Shown: piece by piece, positions 16,325-24,143 of the stretch | How the letters are laid out: every line of letters starts with the position of its first letter | Numbering within the stretch: the stretch's first letter is position 1 | From: Paulinella micropora | Lineage: Eukaryota; Cercozoa; Imbricatea; Euglyphida; Paulinellidae | Length of the DNA stretch: 24,143 nt | Assembly: GCA_019918135.1 (NCBI GenBank) | Contig: WBZZ01000637.1 | Span: 1 to 24,143, forward strand | Reading direction: 5' to 3' | Program-made: the position numbers and the translations under genes | Notes under the pieces: model-generated | Database searches by the model: none | Told to the model about the DNA's origin: nothing | The model's input: only the letters and a program-made list of their open reading frames with translations

Positions 16325-16509
16325 GCGTTTTGGACATTTGTTAATTAAACGAAAATTGTTCTCTGGACAGGCTCTCCCCCCCCCCCCCCCAATCTTTACT
16401 AGTCATCTACCAAACAAAATTGTGCGGGAGGGGGGGGCCAACCTCGCCCAAATTGATTGTGCGGATATTTCTCTCGTTCGCCGCAAATATGCCGACATTT
16501 TCGCCGACA

Positions 16510-16768
16510 TCTGCGCCATGCGAACAGAGCCGGCTGAGGGTGCCACGTGTACATTCCAAACAACATTGAGAGAGGGGGGGGGCCGCCAATGGAAGACAGC
16601 GAGAAACAGAAATGGCCATGGGGGGGCCGCCAACGTCGCGCAGAGACAGTGACAGATGTTCATTCTCACCAAAAATGTTGGGGATTGAGTTCTAGTGGAC
16701 AAAAAGAAAAGCGGCGGGGGAGGAATGGAGGGAGGTACTGGAGAGGTGGAGGGGGGGGGGGGGCCGGG
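16510..16768 (+). repeat. Dispersed intergenic repeat, copy D
   Basis: Near-identical to copy C from GAACAGAGCCGGCTGAGGG onward, including CCGCCAATGGAAGACAGCGA, the core CAGAGACAGTGACAGATGTT and GTTCTAGTGGACAAAAAGAA. It ends in a G13 run plus GGCCGGG and a CT-rich tract. Confidence 0.85.
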
Positions 16769-17306
16769 CTCTCTCCCTCTTTTCGTTTCTCTCTCTCTTT
16801 CTTTTTGCCGGTGGGGCCAATTTTTTGCTCTGCTTTCATTTAGTCCTAGCCAGATTCGGAGGGGTAGCTAGGGGGGTGTCCCGTGCGGTCCGCACTTTTC
16901 TAAACATCGCGGCTCCAATTCCCCCCTCTCCTCTCTTTCTGTCTTTTTCCTTTCTCTTGCCCGGCCCCCCCCCCCCTCCCCTTCCATCCGTCTAGTTGAG
17001 CTCCCTCTGGCGAGGGTCCAAGGACAGACGAAAATCAAACAACCAGAGCAAAGCCCTTTTTTCTCTGACCATCCGGCCCCCCTCGACGATCCTTCCCTTT
17101 CTTCCCCCTGCCTCAAGTGCGGACACCCCGGCCCCCCCCCTTGTTCCCAAACGTTTTCGGTGGGGTCCAACACACAGTCTCTTGCCTGCTTCATTTGTCC
17201 AAGACATTCAGAAAAAAAAACCACGAATCCAAGTACGTACATGGCAACCAGGAAACGACTTGGCGCTAGGGGGAGGGGCGAGGTACGGATTTGACCAGCA
17301 GATCGC
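16769..17306. other. Intergenic region upstream of the zinc-finger gene
   Basis: It consists of pyrimidine-rich blocks (16770-16808, 16918-16982), C runs (C12 at 16965-16976, C9 at 17132-17140) and mixed sequence. No TATA box and no convincing gene; the minus-strand ORFs are Arg/Ser/Gly-rich shadows. A short frame ATGGCAACCAGGAAACGACT at about 17241 ends within 20 codons. Confidence 0.4.
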
Positions 17307-19820
17307 ATGAGACAGCTCACTCTCTGGGAAAAGGTGACCAGGCGTCCAGCGCAAACGTCTCGCGAAAGCCCGGCCAACGACCCCCAGCCCAGTCCGCAGC
17401 CCGCGAGCTGTAATTCTCAGCCACGAGAAGCCAAGACCAGAGAGAAGAAACGCTGTCTGGCGGACACCGAAGGCAGCAACCAAAAGAAACGCCGGCGGCA
17501 AGATATTGACGCTAGTAGCTCGTCTACAGTCTCGACAGTCGGCAGACCGTACTCAGCCGAGTGTGCTAGCCAAGAGCGTAAGGACACAGAGACCAAACAA
17601 AAAATAACAAGCAGCACAGCGCGAGAGCACGCCGAGAGTTCCCAAGCAGCGAAGAAAAAGAGATTCACTTGTCCCGACTGCGACAACCGCTTTACAAAAG
17701 CTAACGCTCTGAAGATACATATACGGACGCACACAGGCGAGAAGCCGTACGAGTGTACTGAATGCGACAGTTGCTTTGCCCGAGCTGGCAATCTGAAGAT
17801 ACATATGCGGACGCACACGGACGAGAAACCTTTCGAATGCGACCAGTGCGACAGTTGTTTTACAACCTCTGGCGCTCTGAAGATACACATGCGGACGCAC
17901 ACGGGCGAGAAACCCTTCGAATGCGACCAGTGCGACAGTTGTTTTACAACCTCCGGCGCTCTGAAGATACATATGCGCGTCCATACGGGCGAGAAACCCT
18001 TCGAATGCTTTACAACCTCTGGCCATCTCAAAGCGCATATGCGCGTCCATACAGGCGAGAAGCCTTACGAGTGTAACCAGTGCGACAAGCGCTTTGCGGA
18101 GGCTGGCCAGCTCAAAAGACATATGCGGACGCACACGGGCGAGAAACCTTACGAGTGCAACCAGTGTGACAAGCGCTTTGCACAAGCTGCCACTCTCCAA
18201 ACGCATATGCGCGTCCATACTGGCGAGAAGCCTTACGAATGTAACCAGTGCGACAAGCGCTTTGCTGGAGTTGGCAATCTCAAAAAACATATGCGGACGC
18301 ATACGGGCGAGAAACCCTTCGAATGCGACCTGTGCGATAGTTGTTTTACAACCTCTGGCTATCTAAAAACGCATATGCGCGTCCATACGGGTGAGAAACC
18401 TTATGAATGTAACCAGTGCGACAAGCGCTTCGCCGAAGCCGGCGCTCTCAAAAGACATATACGGACTCACACGGGCGAGAAGCCTTACGCCTGCCATTGG
18501 TGCGACAAGCGCTTTGTAGAATCTGGCACTCTCAAAATACATATGCGCGTTCATACAGGCGAAAAACCTTTGGAGTGCGACCAGTGCGATAGTTGTTTTA
18601 CAACTTCTGACCATCTCAAAATGCATATGCGCGTCCATACAGGCGAGAAACCTTACGAGTGCAACCAGTGTGACAAGCGCTTTGCACGAGCTGGCACTCT
18701 CAAGCTACATATGCGGACGCACACAGGCGAGAAGCCTTACACGTGCGACCAGTGTGATAGCTGTTTTAAAACCTCTGGCGAGCTCAAAATGCATATGCGC
18801 GTCCATACAGGCGAGAAACCTTACGTGTGCAATCAGTGCGACAAGCGCTTTGCACGAGCTAGCTATCTTAAAGGACACAAGCGCATCCATACAGGCGAGA
18901 AGCCCTACGAGTGCAATCAGTGCGACAGTCGCTTTGCACAAACTAGCACTCTCAATGAACACAAGCGCACCCATACAGGCGAGAAACCTTACGCGTGCGA
19001 CCAATGCGGTAGTTGCTTTACAAGCTCTAGCTACCTCAAGCGACATGAACAGAGACACGAGGAGAGCAAGAAATGGCAGCATCTATGCCCATTCGCCTCG
19101 TTCAGCACTGCTAGGTTTCAAGCAAACGCCGGCCTGGTCGAATGCAGGACGCGCTGCAAAACGGAGCGATTGCTAGACGACCACGTGCAGCGATGCCACA
19201 CGATCGAAGGCATCTCTCAACGTTTCAAGAGCGAACAGCAGTTGGCGGAGTTTCTCACGGCCAACGGATGGGCCTTTGACCGCGACTTTGCCAATGCAAT
19301 CTTCTACAAGCACTGCAACAGGCAGATTACTCCGACAATCGGCGCTGTGAGCTCGCGCCCCGACTTCCATCTGCTCGAGTTTCAGTCGCTACCCGCGGAC
19401 CGTAAATGTTTGCTGTTGTTGTGTAACGATGAATTTGCGCACCGACGGTACCGTTGCGAGCTCGGGCGCATGCTCCAGATCAACACGGCACTAGCAGCCA
19501 ACGAGAACTTTCGAAATGTGCCGGTCGTGTACATTCGCTTCAACCCGCACTGGTTCGAGGTGGACGACGTTCTTCACGACCCGCCTCTGCAATCCAGGTT
19601 CGAGCGCCTGCAGCATTTGTTGCAAGCATTGCGGGACGGACGCGTGCCGGAGGTCGCGGGCCGCACGGGCCTGTCGCTGATTTACCTGTACTACGACCGA
19701 AGGTCGGCTGCGACGGCACAGCCGTGGCAGCGGCTGGCAGGATTGTACGAGGCCATTGAGAACGACAGTAACTCCGAGGTAGCGTTAGCGCTGCGTGATT
19801 GTGTGGTCTTAGTAGAATAA
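17307..19820 (+). CDS. 17-finger C2H2 zinc-finger array fused to a nuclease-like domain, 837 aa
   Basis: Residues 1-118 are Ser/Gln/Lys-rich, with a basic NLS-like KKRRRQ. Residues ~120-590 are 17 tandem C2H2 fingers joined by TGEKP linkers. Two finger types are mixed: [12 protein letters not shown] and [12 protein letters not shown]. Finger 5 lacks six residues including its second Cys. After a Cys/His-rich connector comes [16 protein letters not shown], then SRPDF (Asp686), [21 protein letters not shown] (Asp708-Glu709, His712, Glu718) and [13 protein letters not shown]. This is the layout of a VSR/DUF559-like PD-(D/E)XK endonuclease domain (RPDF ... ExDExxHxxYxCExxRM ... VxFIRFNPD) seen in stramenopile and giant-virus proteins. 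Cys706 occupies the usual catalytic Glu position. A sequence-specific DNA cutter or binder is inferred. It is convergent with the terminase. Confidence 0.85.
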   Translation: MRQLTLWEKVTRRPAQTSRESPANDPQPSPQPASCNSQPREAKTREKKRCLADTEGSNQKKRRRQDIDASSSSTVSTVGRPYSAECASQERKDTETKQKITSSTAREHAESSQAAKKKRFTCPDCDNRFTKANALKIHIRTHTGEKPYECTECDSCFARAGNLKIHMRTHTDEKPFECDQCDSCFTTSGALKIHMRTHTGEKPFECDQCDSCFTTSGALKIHMRVHTGEKPFECFTTSGHLKAHMRVHTGEKPYECNQCDKRFAEAGQLKRHMRTHTGEKPYECNQCDKRFAQAATLQTHMRVHTGEKPYECNQCDKRFAGVGNLKKHMRTHTGEKPFECDLCDSCFTTSGYLKTHMRVHTGEKPYECNQCDKRFAEAGALKRHIRTHTGEKPYACHWCDKRFVESGTLKIHMRVHTGEKPLECDQCDSCFTTSDHLKMHMRVHTGEKPYECNQCDKRFARAGTLKLHMRTHTGEKPYTCDQCDSCFKTSGELKMHMRVHTGEKPYVCNQCDKRFARASYLKGHKRIHTGEKPYECNQCDSRFAQTSTLNEHKRTHTGEKPYACDQCGSCFTSSSYLKRHEQRHEESKKWQHLCPFASFSTARFQANAGLVECRTRCKTERLLDDHVQRCHTIEGISQRFKSEQQLAEFLTANGWAFDRDFANAIFYKHCNRQITPTIGAVSSRPDFHLLEFQSLPADRKCLLLLCNDEFAHRRYRCELGRMLQINTALAANENFRNVPVVYIRFNPHWFEVDDVLHDPPLQSRFERLQHLLQALRDGRVPEVAGRTGLSLIYLYYDRRSAATAQPWQRLAGLYEAIENDSNSEVALALRDCVVLVE

Positions 19821-19929
19821 GTTTCGAAAACAAGGTTTGGCTAAACCCCTGACCTTTGGTTTTTCTTTCCTTTTTTTGTTTGTATTTCCAATCTTTTTTT
19901 AATATACAAAATAATTTTAAAAAACGCCT
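19821..19929. other. Convergent 3' spacer
   Basis: A 109-bp T-rich spacer between the zinc-finger gene and the terminase gene, probably holding both 3' ends. On the minus strand TTAAAATTATTTTGTATATT lies about 10 nt after the terminase stop. Confidence 0.5.
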
Positions 19930-21692
19930 CTATGTCGACACGTGACACCAGTACAGACAGAGGATAAGTGACATAGCCAAATCATCTTGATTTCCCTGTG
20001 TTGTTTTCCCTGAAATCCCGCCAGCTTGGTCTTGGCGCACATTAAGTAACTGCTGCTCTAGCAGACGTAACATATCTAGCTTGGTGTTTCTGCCTACCGA
20101 AACATAATTCTGTGCAATCGTCAGGAGGTTTCGTCGTAACAAGTCCTGTAATAAATGGCATCCTGTCGTCTGACAATTTCTATTTGTACACAAGCCGTTT
20201 TTTTGTTGGTTTTCTTTCGACTCTCCAAGAGGATCTCGCCACTCTGTCCAGCTTGTGAGCACGGGGGCTACGTAGCGCTCCAAGAGGAGTCGAACCAGAG
20301 TTTGACCTCCGTAGTTGTTTTCGATCCCTAGAAAAAAAAATAGAGCACACAAACATCGTCTGCAATTACGCCAAGAAAAAACATTTTACCTACGACAAGA
20401 TGACATTCCTCTAGGTCCGGGTGGTCCTGCAGTTGGCGGAAGAACGACGGCAGCTCTTTTTCAATTTCGTCCCCGGCTGGCGTTTTGGCCAAGGAACACA
20501 GGCCAACCACCACTATTTTGCCTTGTTCTGAATGCACGATGGCAATAGCAGCGGTCTCCGACGCACCGCCGCCCGCCGGGTCTACAAATACGTAGACTGT
20601 CGGTCTCGAACGAAAGCTTAGGCGCTCGCCCGCACTCTTAATCGCTGCGATGGCACTCTCTCGCGCTGCCGCGAGTCGCGAGAGCTGCTCGGGGGGCGCA
20701 AACGCCCCGACGGCGAGGCGCTTCGAGTTGAGCCTTTCCAACTCGAGCTCTGGATTTAACACTCCCGCCAGAAACCGCGAGACTGCCGCGCCCGAGAACA
20801 GCCCACCACCAGCTTGGATGACGGTGCCCAACATCTCTTGCGCAAACATCTCGTCGGAATTCAGGAGTGTCTGAGCTCTACGCTGTCCTTGCGTGCCAAG
20901 CCAAGACGGCATCAGGTGCGCATTGTGGTTACAAGTCTTGATCGTCCCTGCGTCTCGACAGGCCTGGCACAACAAGTCGATGTGAAAACGCAAAAGACCG
21001 GCATCGTCAGATTCTCGATCGTCCTCGCTGGAATCAGAGGGCTTCTTCTCGAACAGCTTGGAGTAGTAATTATCGTGGCCGGCCGGCGTCGAGATACAAA
21101 TAAGTGATGTATTAGAGACTGAAAGGAGTGGGGCCAGCACGGCGAGCGTAGACAATGAGATGAACGCGGCCTCGTCTATCAGAATCACATTGGCGCTTTC
21201 GCCTCTGATAGAGTTTGGTGTGGGACTTAGGGACGTGACGCAGCTGACAGCGCCGGTGCGCAGCGCCTCGGCGCGCGAGCCTGCAAAGTCGGAGGACTTA
21301 ACCGTAAACTTGAAAGCGTTATTCTCGGCGATGCGCGCCGAGCCGCCCTCGAACTGTGTGAAGTAGTGGAGGGTGCTCTTCATCAGCAACGATGCTGATT
21401 TGCGCTGGGTGGCCATGATCAAAAGTCGAACCCGGGGTGTGGTAAACAGAAGAGAAGCACAGAACATGGCGACACTGGTCGACTTGCCCCAGCGGCGTGG
21501 GCACATGATCAAAGTTCCGTACGGTAAGTTGTCTCGTTGGAGCTGCGCGAGCATGGAGTCTCGCTCGGCCTCGAGGTTGTGCTTGCCCATGACGAGCTGC
21601 GCGCAGGAGACGAGCATGGCGTCGTGGAAGCGCGTCTGGTCGAGCGAGCGCTTGGAGCCGTCGGTGAGCAGCGAGTCGAGCGCGCGCTGCAT
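19930..21692 (-). CDS. Terminase large subunit (DNA-packaging ATPase/nuclease), one intron
   Basis: The packaging motor that drives viral DNA into capsids and cuts concatemers. From Met 21692 (566 aa spliced): Walker A CPRRWGKS (64-71), Walker B VILIDE (169-174), coupling motif ISTPAG (200-205), a CxxC...CxH cluster (242-256), then the RNase H-like nuclease with VDPAGG (Asp371), GIENNYGG (Glu437) and NQDDLAMS (Asp549, Asp550). The order and PRRxGK motif are those of herpesvirus, tailed-phage and mirusvirus terminases. Exon 1 is 21692-20390 and exon 2 is 20327-19930. The 62-nt intron (20389-20328, GTAAAA...TTTTTTTTCTAG) must be removed to reach GIENN, and the phase fits exactly. Stop TAG. An open frame of 94 codons lies directly upstream in the same frame, separated only by TGA (21701-21699), so the real protein may be ~663 aa. 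Confidence 0.93.
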
Positions 21693-21698
21693 GGCGGC

Positions 21699-21983
21699 TC
21701 AGCGGCGCGCGCCGTCGCTGCCCGAGGAAATCACAAACGGATCCGCGGCCGCGTCCAGGACGCTGCGCAGGCGCCGTTTTTCGTGCTGCTCGCTCTGCTC
21801 CCGTTCCAGCAGCTCGGCACAAGAGCGCACGCACAGGGCCACGACGCCCAGCAGCCCGTTGGATTGTTGCGCCGCCAGCAAAGGCGGTACGGTGGCCTCG
21901 CGCGCGGCGGGCTGGCTCTGGCGCCGCAGGTTCCACACGGCGCGCAGGCTCTCAACCGCAGCGTCCGCGGTCGCGGGCTGCAT
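21699..21983 (-). CDS. Upstream in-frame ORF, probable N-terminal part of the terminase
   Basis: It starts MQPATADAAVESLRAVWNLR and ends SSGSDGARR, then TGA, two codons, and the terminase Met in the same frame. It is Ala/Leu/Glu/Arg-rich with a helical stretch (AELLEREQSEQHEKRRLRSV). The ATG is 35 nt after a C13 run (22031-22019 read on the minus strand), the spacing seen for other genes here, whereas the downstream Met has no promoter-like DNA of its own. Options: one protein with TGA read as an amino acid or by readthrough, a base-calling error, or two separate products. Separate tightly spaced ORFs would be unusual for eukaryotic translation. Confidence 0.55.
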   Translation of the reverse strand: MQPATADAAVESLRAVWNLRRQSQPAAREATVPPLLAAQQSNGLLGVVALCVRSCAELLEREQSEQHEKRRLRSVLDAAADPFVISSGSDGARR

Positions 21984-22311
21984 TGCAATGGAGGGGAGTG
22001 CGGAAATTTTGGTGGCCAGGGGGGGGGGGGGCAAAAGAACCAAGAATTCTGAAAAAACAAAAAATCAGCGGGAACATTTCAACGTGCGAGACGGGGGGGG
22101 TGGGAGGGGGAAGCAGGCTTTTTGGTCCGGGGTGTGGGGGGGAAGGGCCGCCTGCCCCCCTCCTTCTCCCCTTGCCCCCCGGTGTGGTGTGTTGGCATCC
22201 TGTCCAAAAGAAGAAAAACAATAAACGGAAACCGTCCTCTCTTGTTCCCCCCCCCCCCATTTCACGTACAAACAACAAGAAAAAGCACCGGATCCTTTTT
22301 TGCTGGCGGCC
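21984..22311. promoter_or_regulatory. Divergent promoter region of terminase and ankyrin genes
   Basis: It contains the C/G13 run at 22019-22031 (terminase side) and C12 at 22247-22258 (ankyrin side, 53 nt before its ATG), with G-rich and C-rich stretches between (22092-22180). No TATA box is evident and no gene fits. Confidence 0.45.
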
Positions 22312-23603
22312 ATGCAATGGACCGACGACGAGCGGTACGTCAACCAATCGTGCGAGTACGAATTCGATGGCCGGACGTACGTGCTGAACGTGGAGACGCC
22401 GGCGTTAGGCGAACTGGAGCTCACGCCGGGCAACGAAGGCAAGATCGAACGTGCGTTGCCGGCTATTTCAAAGGCGCTCATAGCTTTCGAGCGCGGCCTG
22501 AAGTGCCACGCCAACATCGGGGACAGCGGCAACACCGCGGCCAAGAGCAGGCTCGCACGACAGCGGCAGCAATTGAAAGTGCTTTTAGACCAAGAAAAAG
22601 AATACCACCGGTGGCTAATAGAGCAGAGGCTGGACCGAGAGAAAGTCGAGTTCCAAAAAGTGCTCGAGCTAATCAGGACGGCACGGGAAGAGGCCAGAAC
22701 CGGCGAGCTTTATCCCCAACTAGCCGAAATGGTCACGCGGTCTCAGGACCCGTTGTGCTATGACGAGGTCAGGGGGAGGCACCTCCGGGCATTGCACGCG
22801 CTGATGTCGACAGTACTAGCCAGCGACTTTGAGCTGCGAAAAGAGGTCCTGGCTAGCTTGCGCCCGGTCCTGCATAACCGGTATACCTGGGGGGCACTTG
22901 GCAGGTTTGGCACGTCGAGCCAGATTGTCAGCGCGGTGCTAGACACGTGGGGGGTCGACATCGACGCCCCCTTTACGAGCGAAAACAACACAACGCTGCT
23001 GATGCGGCTGGCCCGTTGCGGTCCGGCCGAGCACGTGGCCTGGGCCCTAGGCCGTGGGGCGGATCCTAACTTCTGTGACAACCGAGGTTACAGCGTTCTG
23101 GTCGTAGCTCTGGACCATGACGAGGACTTCGAGGACTGCGGACGCCTGGTCACCACGATTGTGTCGTCGCGCGAGATAGCGCAGCGCACCGTCGGGCATG
23201 GCCTGAAATGGCTGCTCAGGTCTTGGTTCACGTCCCCGGCCCCGAACAGTCCGCTGCAAGGCGTAGCTTCAGGTACACATTGCTCAAGGCCATGCTCGTT
23301 TCAGACAATGGCTGTAAACACCTCCTGGGCTATGATCGGGACTCTGCGACGGGCGGGCTGCTGCAAGAGGTGTACGCCGGATTTCCTTTCGGCTTGCAGG
23401 TCCTGGACCCGTCCGAGTTGTACCTAATATTTCACTTTTTGCATTACCACCACAACACGGGCCGGCACTACGAGCTGCTGCGCATGCCTTCCGGGCAAGT
23501 GCGCCAAAGCCTGCGCTTGGACCTGCAGACCGCGAGGGCAAGTCGTTTGTACACGGGCGACGACAAGTTCCGGGAACACGTGGAAGATTATATATTAAAA
23601 TAA
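22312..23603 (+). CDS. Coiled-coil and ankyrin-repeat protein, ~412 aa
   Basis: Start ATG at 22312 (MQWTDDERYVNQ). Residues ~75-140 form a charged coiled coil (RLARQRQQLKVLLDQEKEYH, QRLDREKVEFQKVLELI). Residues ~226-270 match ankyrin repeats (TTLLMRLARCGPAEHVAWAL, GRGADPNFCDNRGYSVLVVA). Near 23215 the frame changes. A 53-nt intron (23220-23272, AG|GTCTTGG...CTTCAG|GTAC) restores it in phase, reading KWLLRYTLLKAML. A single missing base near 23207 would instead keep the intervening residues (VLVHVPGPEQSA), which also look plausible, so I cannot choose firmly. The C-terminal ~110 residues (ELYLIFHFLHYHHNTGRHYE) resemble no family I know. TAA overlaps the poly(A) signal. Protein-protein interaction, perhaps with host factors, is likely. 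Confidence 0.7.
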
Positions 23604-23604
23604 A
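23599..23604 (+). terminator. Poly(A) signal overlapping the ankyrin-gene stop codon
   Basis: AATAAA includes the TAA stop at 23601-23603 (context TATTAAAATAAAACTC). Confidence 0.5.
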
Positions 23605-23829
23605 ACTCAGCTTGGATTGAAAACCCAGAGATGCCTACAGAGAAAGAAAAAGGGGTGGGTGGGGGAACGCTGGCGGTGGGTGAGCCCCCCCCCCCCCTCT
23701 CCCCCCCCCCCCCCCACCATTTCCCATTCCCCGCCTTCCCATTCTCCAGAGGCGCAGCCCTGCCGAAAAAAGCCTAACAGCACACCTCTCGTTTTTACCT
23801 CCAAGAAAAAAAGAAAAGACAAACTAAAC
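23604..23829. other. Intergenic region with C13 and C15 runs
   Basis: C13 at 23685-23697 and C15 at 23701-23715, the latter followed by ACCATTTCCC exactly as upstream of the nuclease (7906-7915). No gene seen. Confidence 0.5.
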
Positions 23830-24143
23830 ATGCCTGTTTGAGCGGCGCTGTTGTTGGCGGGCCTGGCGGCGGGGATGGCAGTAAGAGTTGGACTCGCACA
23901 GCTGTCAGAGCCTTTCTCCCCAGGTTAGGCGCGACAACCACCTGGCAGAGCCCAACGCACCACAGCGGCTGTTGCGCGTGGAGGTGCCCCGGGGGCTTGG
24001 GTCAAGGGCACTCTTCAGTTGAAAACGGACCAGCCCGCGCACGTCTGGTGCAGCTGCCATTGTACCAGCAGTGGCAAAAACCTGACAAAGGTGTGCCCCC
24101 CGCTGCGGCTGACGCCTTCTTCGGGCCAGACTACCTTCTTCGG
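23830..24143 (+). CDS. Partial gene: putative secreted Cys-rich protein (5' part)
   Basis: ATG at 23830 is followed by CCT GTT TGA and then a hydrophobic run AALLLAGLAAGMA that would make a good signal peptide if TGA were read as an amino acid. A GTAAGA donor at 23881 and CCCCAG acceptor at 23923 (43-nt intron) lead to VRRDNHLAEPNAPQRLLRVE. Around the GGGGG at about 23991 the frame changes by one missing base. It then reads WVKGTLQLKTDQPAHVW, CSCHCTSSGKNLTKVCPPL, open to the window edge. Alternatively translation starts at the second ATG (23875). Too incomplete to assign a family. Confidence 0.4.

Noticed and set aside
17307..17345. Possible PCNA-binding (PIP-like) motif at the zinc-finger protein start (RQLTLWEKV)
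   Set aside because: It lacks the paired aromatic residues of the motif.
17417..18302. Long minus-strand and alternate-frame ORFs across the zinc-finger array
   Set aside because: Periodic DNA of a finger array produces open frames in other readings; the plus-strand frame is unmistakable.
1..24143. CRISPR arrays, tRNA or rRNA genes, bacterial ribosome binding sites
   Set aside because: No regularly spaced direct repeats, cloverleaf-like sequence or rRNA-like blocks were seen, and introns and TATA-like elements indicate eukaryotic-type expression.

Overview
The window looks like part of a large, GC-rich, double-stranded DNA virus genome (or an integrated or episomal copy of one) from a microbial eukaryote. 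The key evidence is a large terminase subunit (19930-21692, minus strand) with a PRRWGKS-type Walker A, a Walker B, a coupling motif and an RNase H-like nuclease domain. This is the DNA-packaging motor of the herpesvirus / tailed phage / mirusvirus realm (Duplodnaviria). The gene carries a short GT-AG intron, and short introns (43-110 nt) are inferred in at least four other genes, so expression is eukaryotic. A PD-(D/E)XK nuclease of the type found in giant viruses, and BTB, ankyrin and C2H2 zinc-finger proteins, fit a giant virus or mirusvirus-like element. The exact lineage and host cannot be named from sequence alone.

Layout. (i) Positions 1-9526 are one huge near-perfect palindrome: the left arm (1-4731) is the reverse complement of the right arm (4766-9526) around a 34-nt AT-rich spacer. 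The left arm runs off the window edge. The middle of the palindrome (2567-6932) is strikingly AT-rich and carries two inverted copies of a three-gene cassette: a giant-virus-like cysteine-motif protein, a small basic protein, and a Lys/Tyr-rich repeat protein. The cassette abuts a truncated leucine-rich-repeat gene. Outside it each arm is GC-rich and carries the nuclease gene and, convergent with it, an unrecognised gene of about 255 aa. The arms differ by a few transitions and by many homopolymer lengths, always shorter in the left arm where I compared them. The left nuclease copy is therefore broken in the assembly.

(ii) Positions 9996-17306 hold a BTB/T1-domain protein, a novel two-exon protein of 358 aa, a frame-broken small membrane protein and a polytopic membrane protein of 364 aa, all on the plus strand. 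Three of these genes, and more distantly the zinc-finger gene, follow a copy of a 220-330 bp dispersed repeat full of G runs. (iii) Positions 17307-19820 encode 837 aa with 17 tandem C2H2 zinc fingers joined to a C-terminal PD-(D/E)XK-like nuclease fold, in effect a natural zinc-finger nuclease. It is convergent with the terminase. (iv) Positions 22312-24143 hold a coiled-coil/ankyrin protein and the start of a putative secreted protein.

Packaging (terminase), DNA cleavage (two PD-(D/E)XK proteins), probable host-interaction or regulatory proteins (BTB, ankyrin, LRR remnant) and membrane proteins suggest a DNA-processing plus accessory region near a genome terminus or a recombination-generated palindrome. 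Two further themes: no clearly assigned gene ends in TGA while in-frame TGAs appear in two probable coding regions, and GC-rich spacers are packed with G or C homopolymers whose lengths are unlikely to be reliable.
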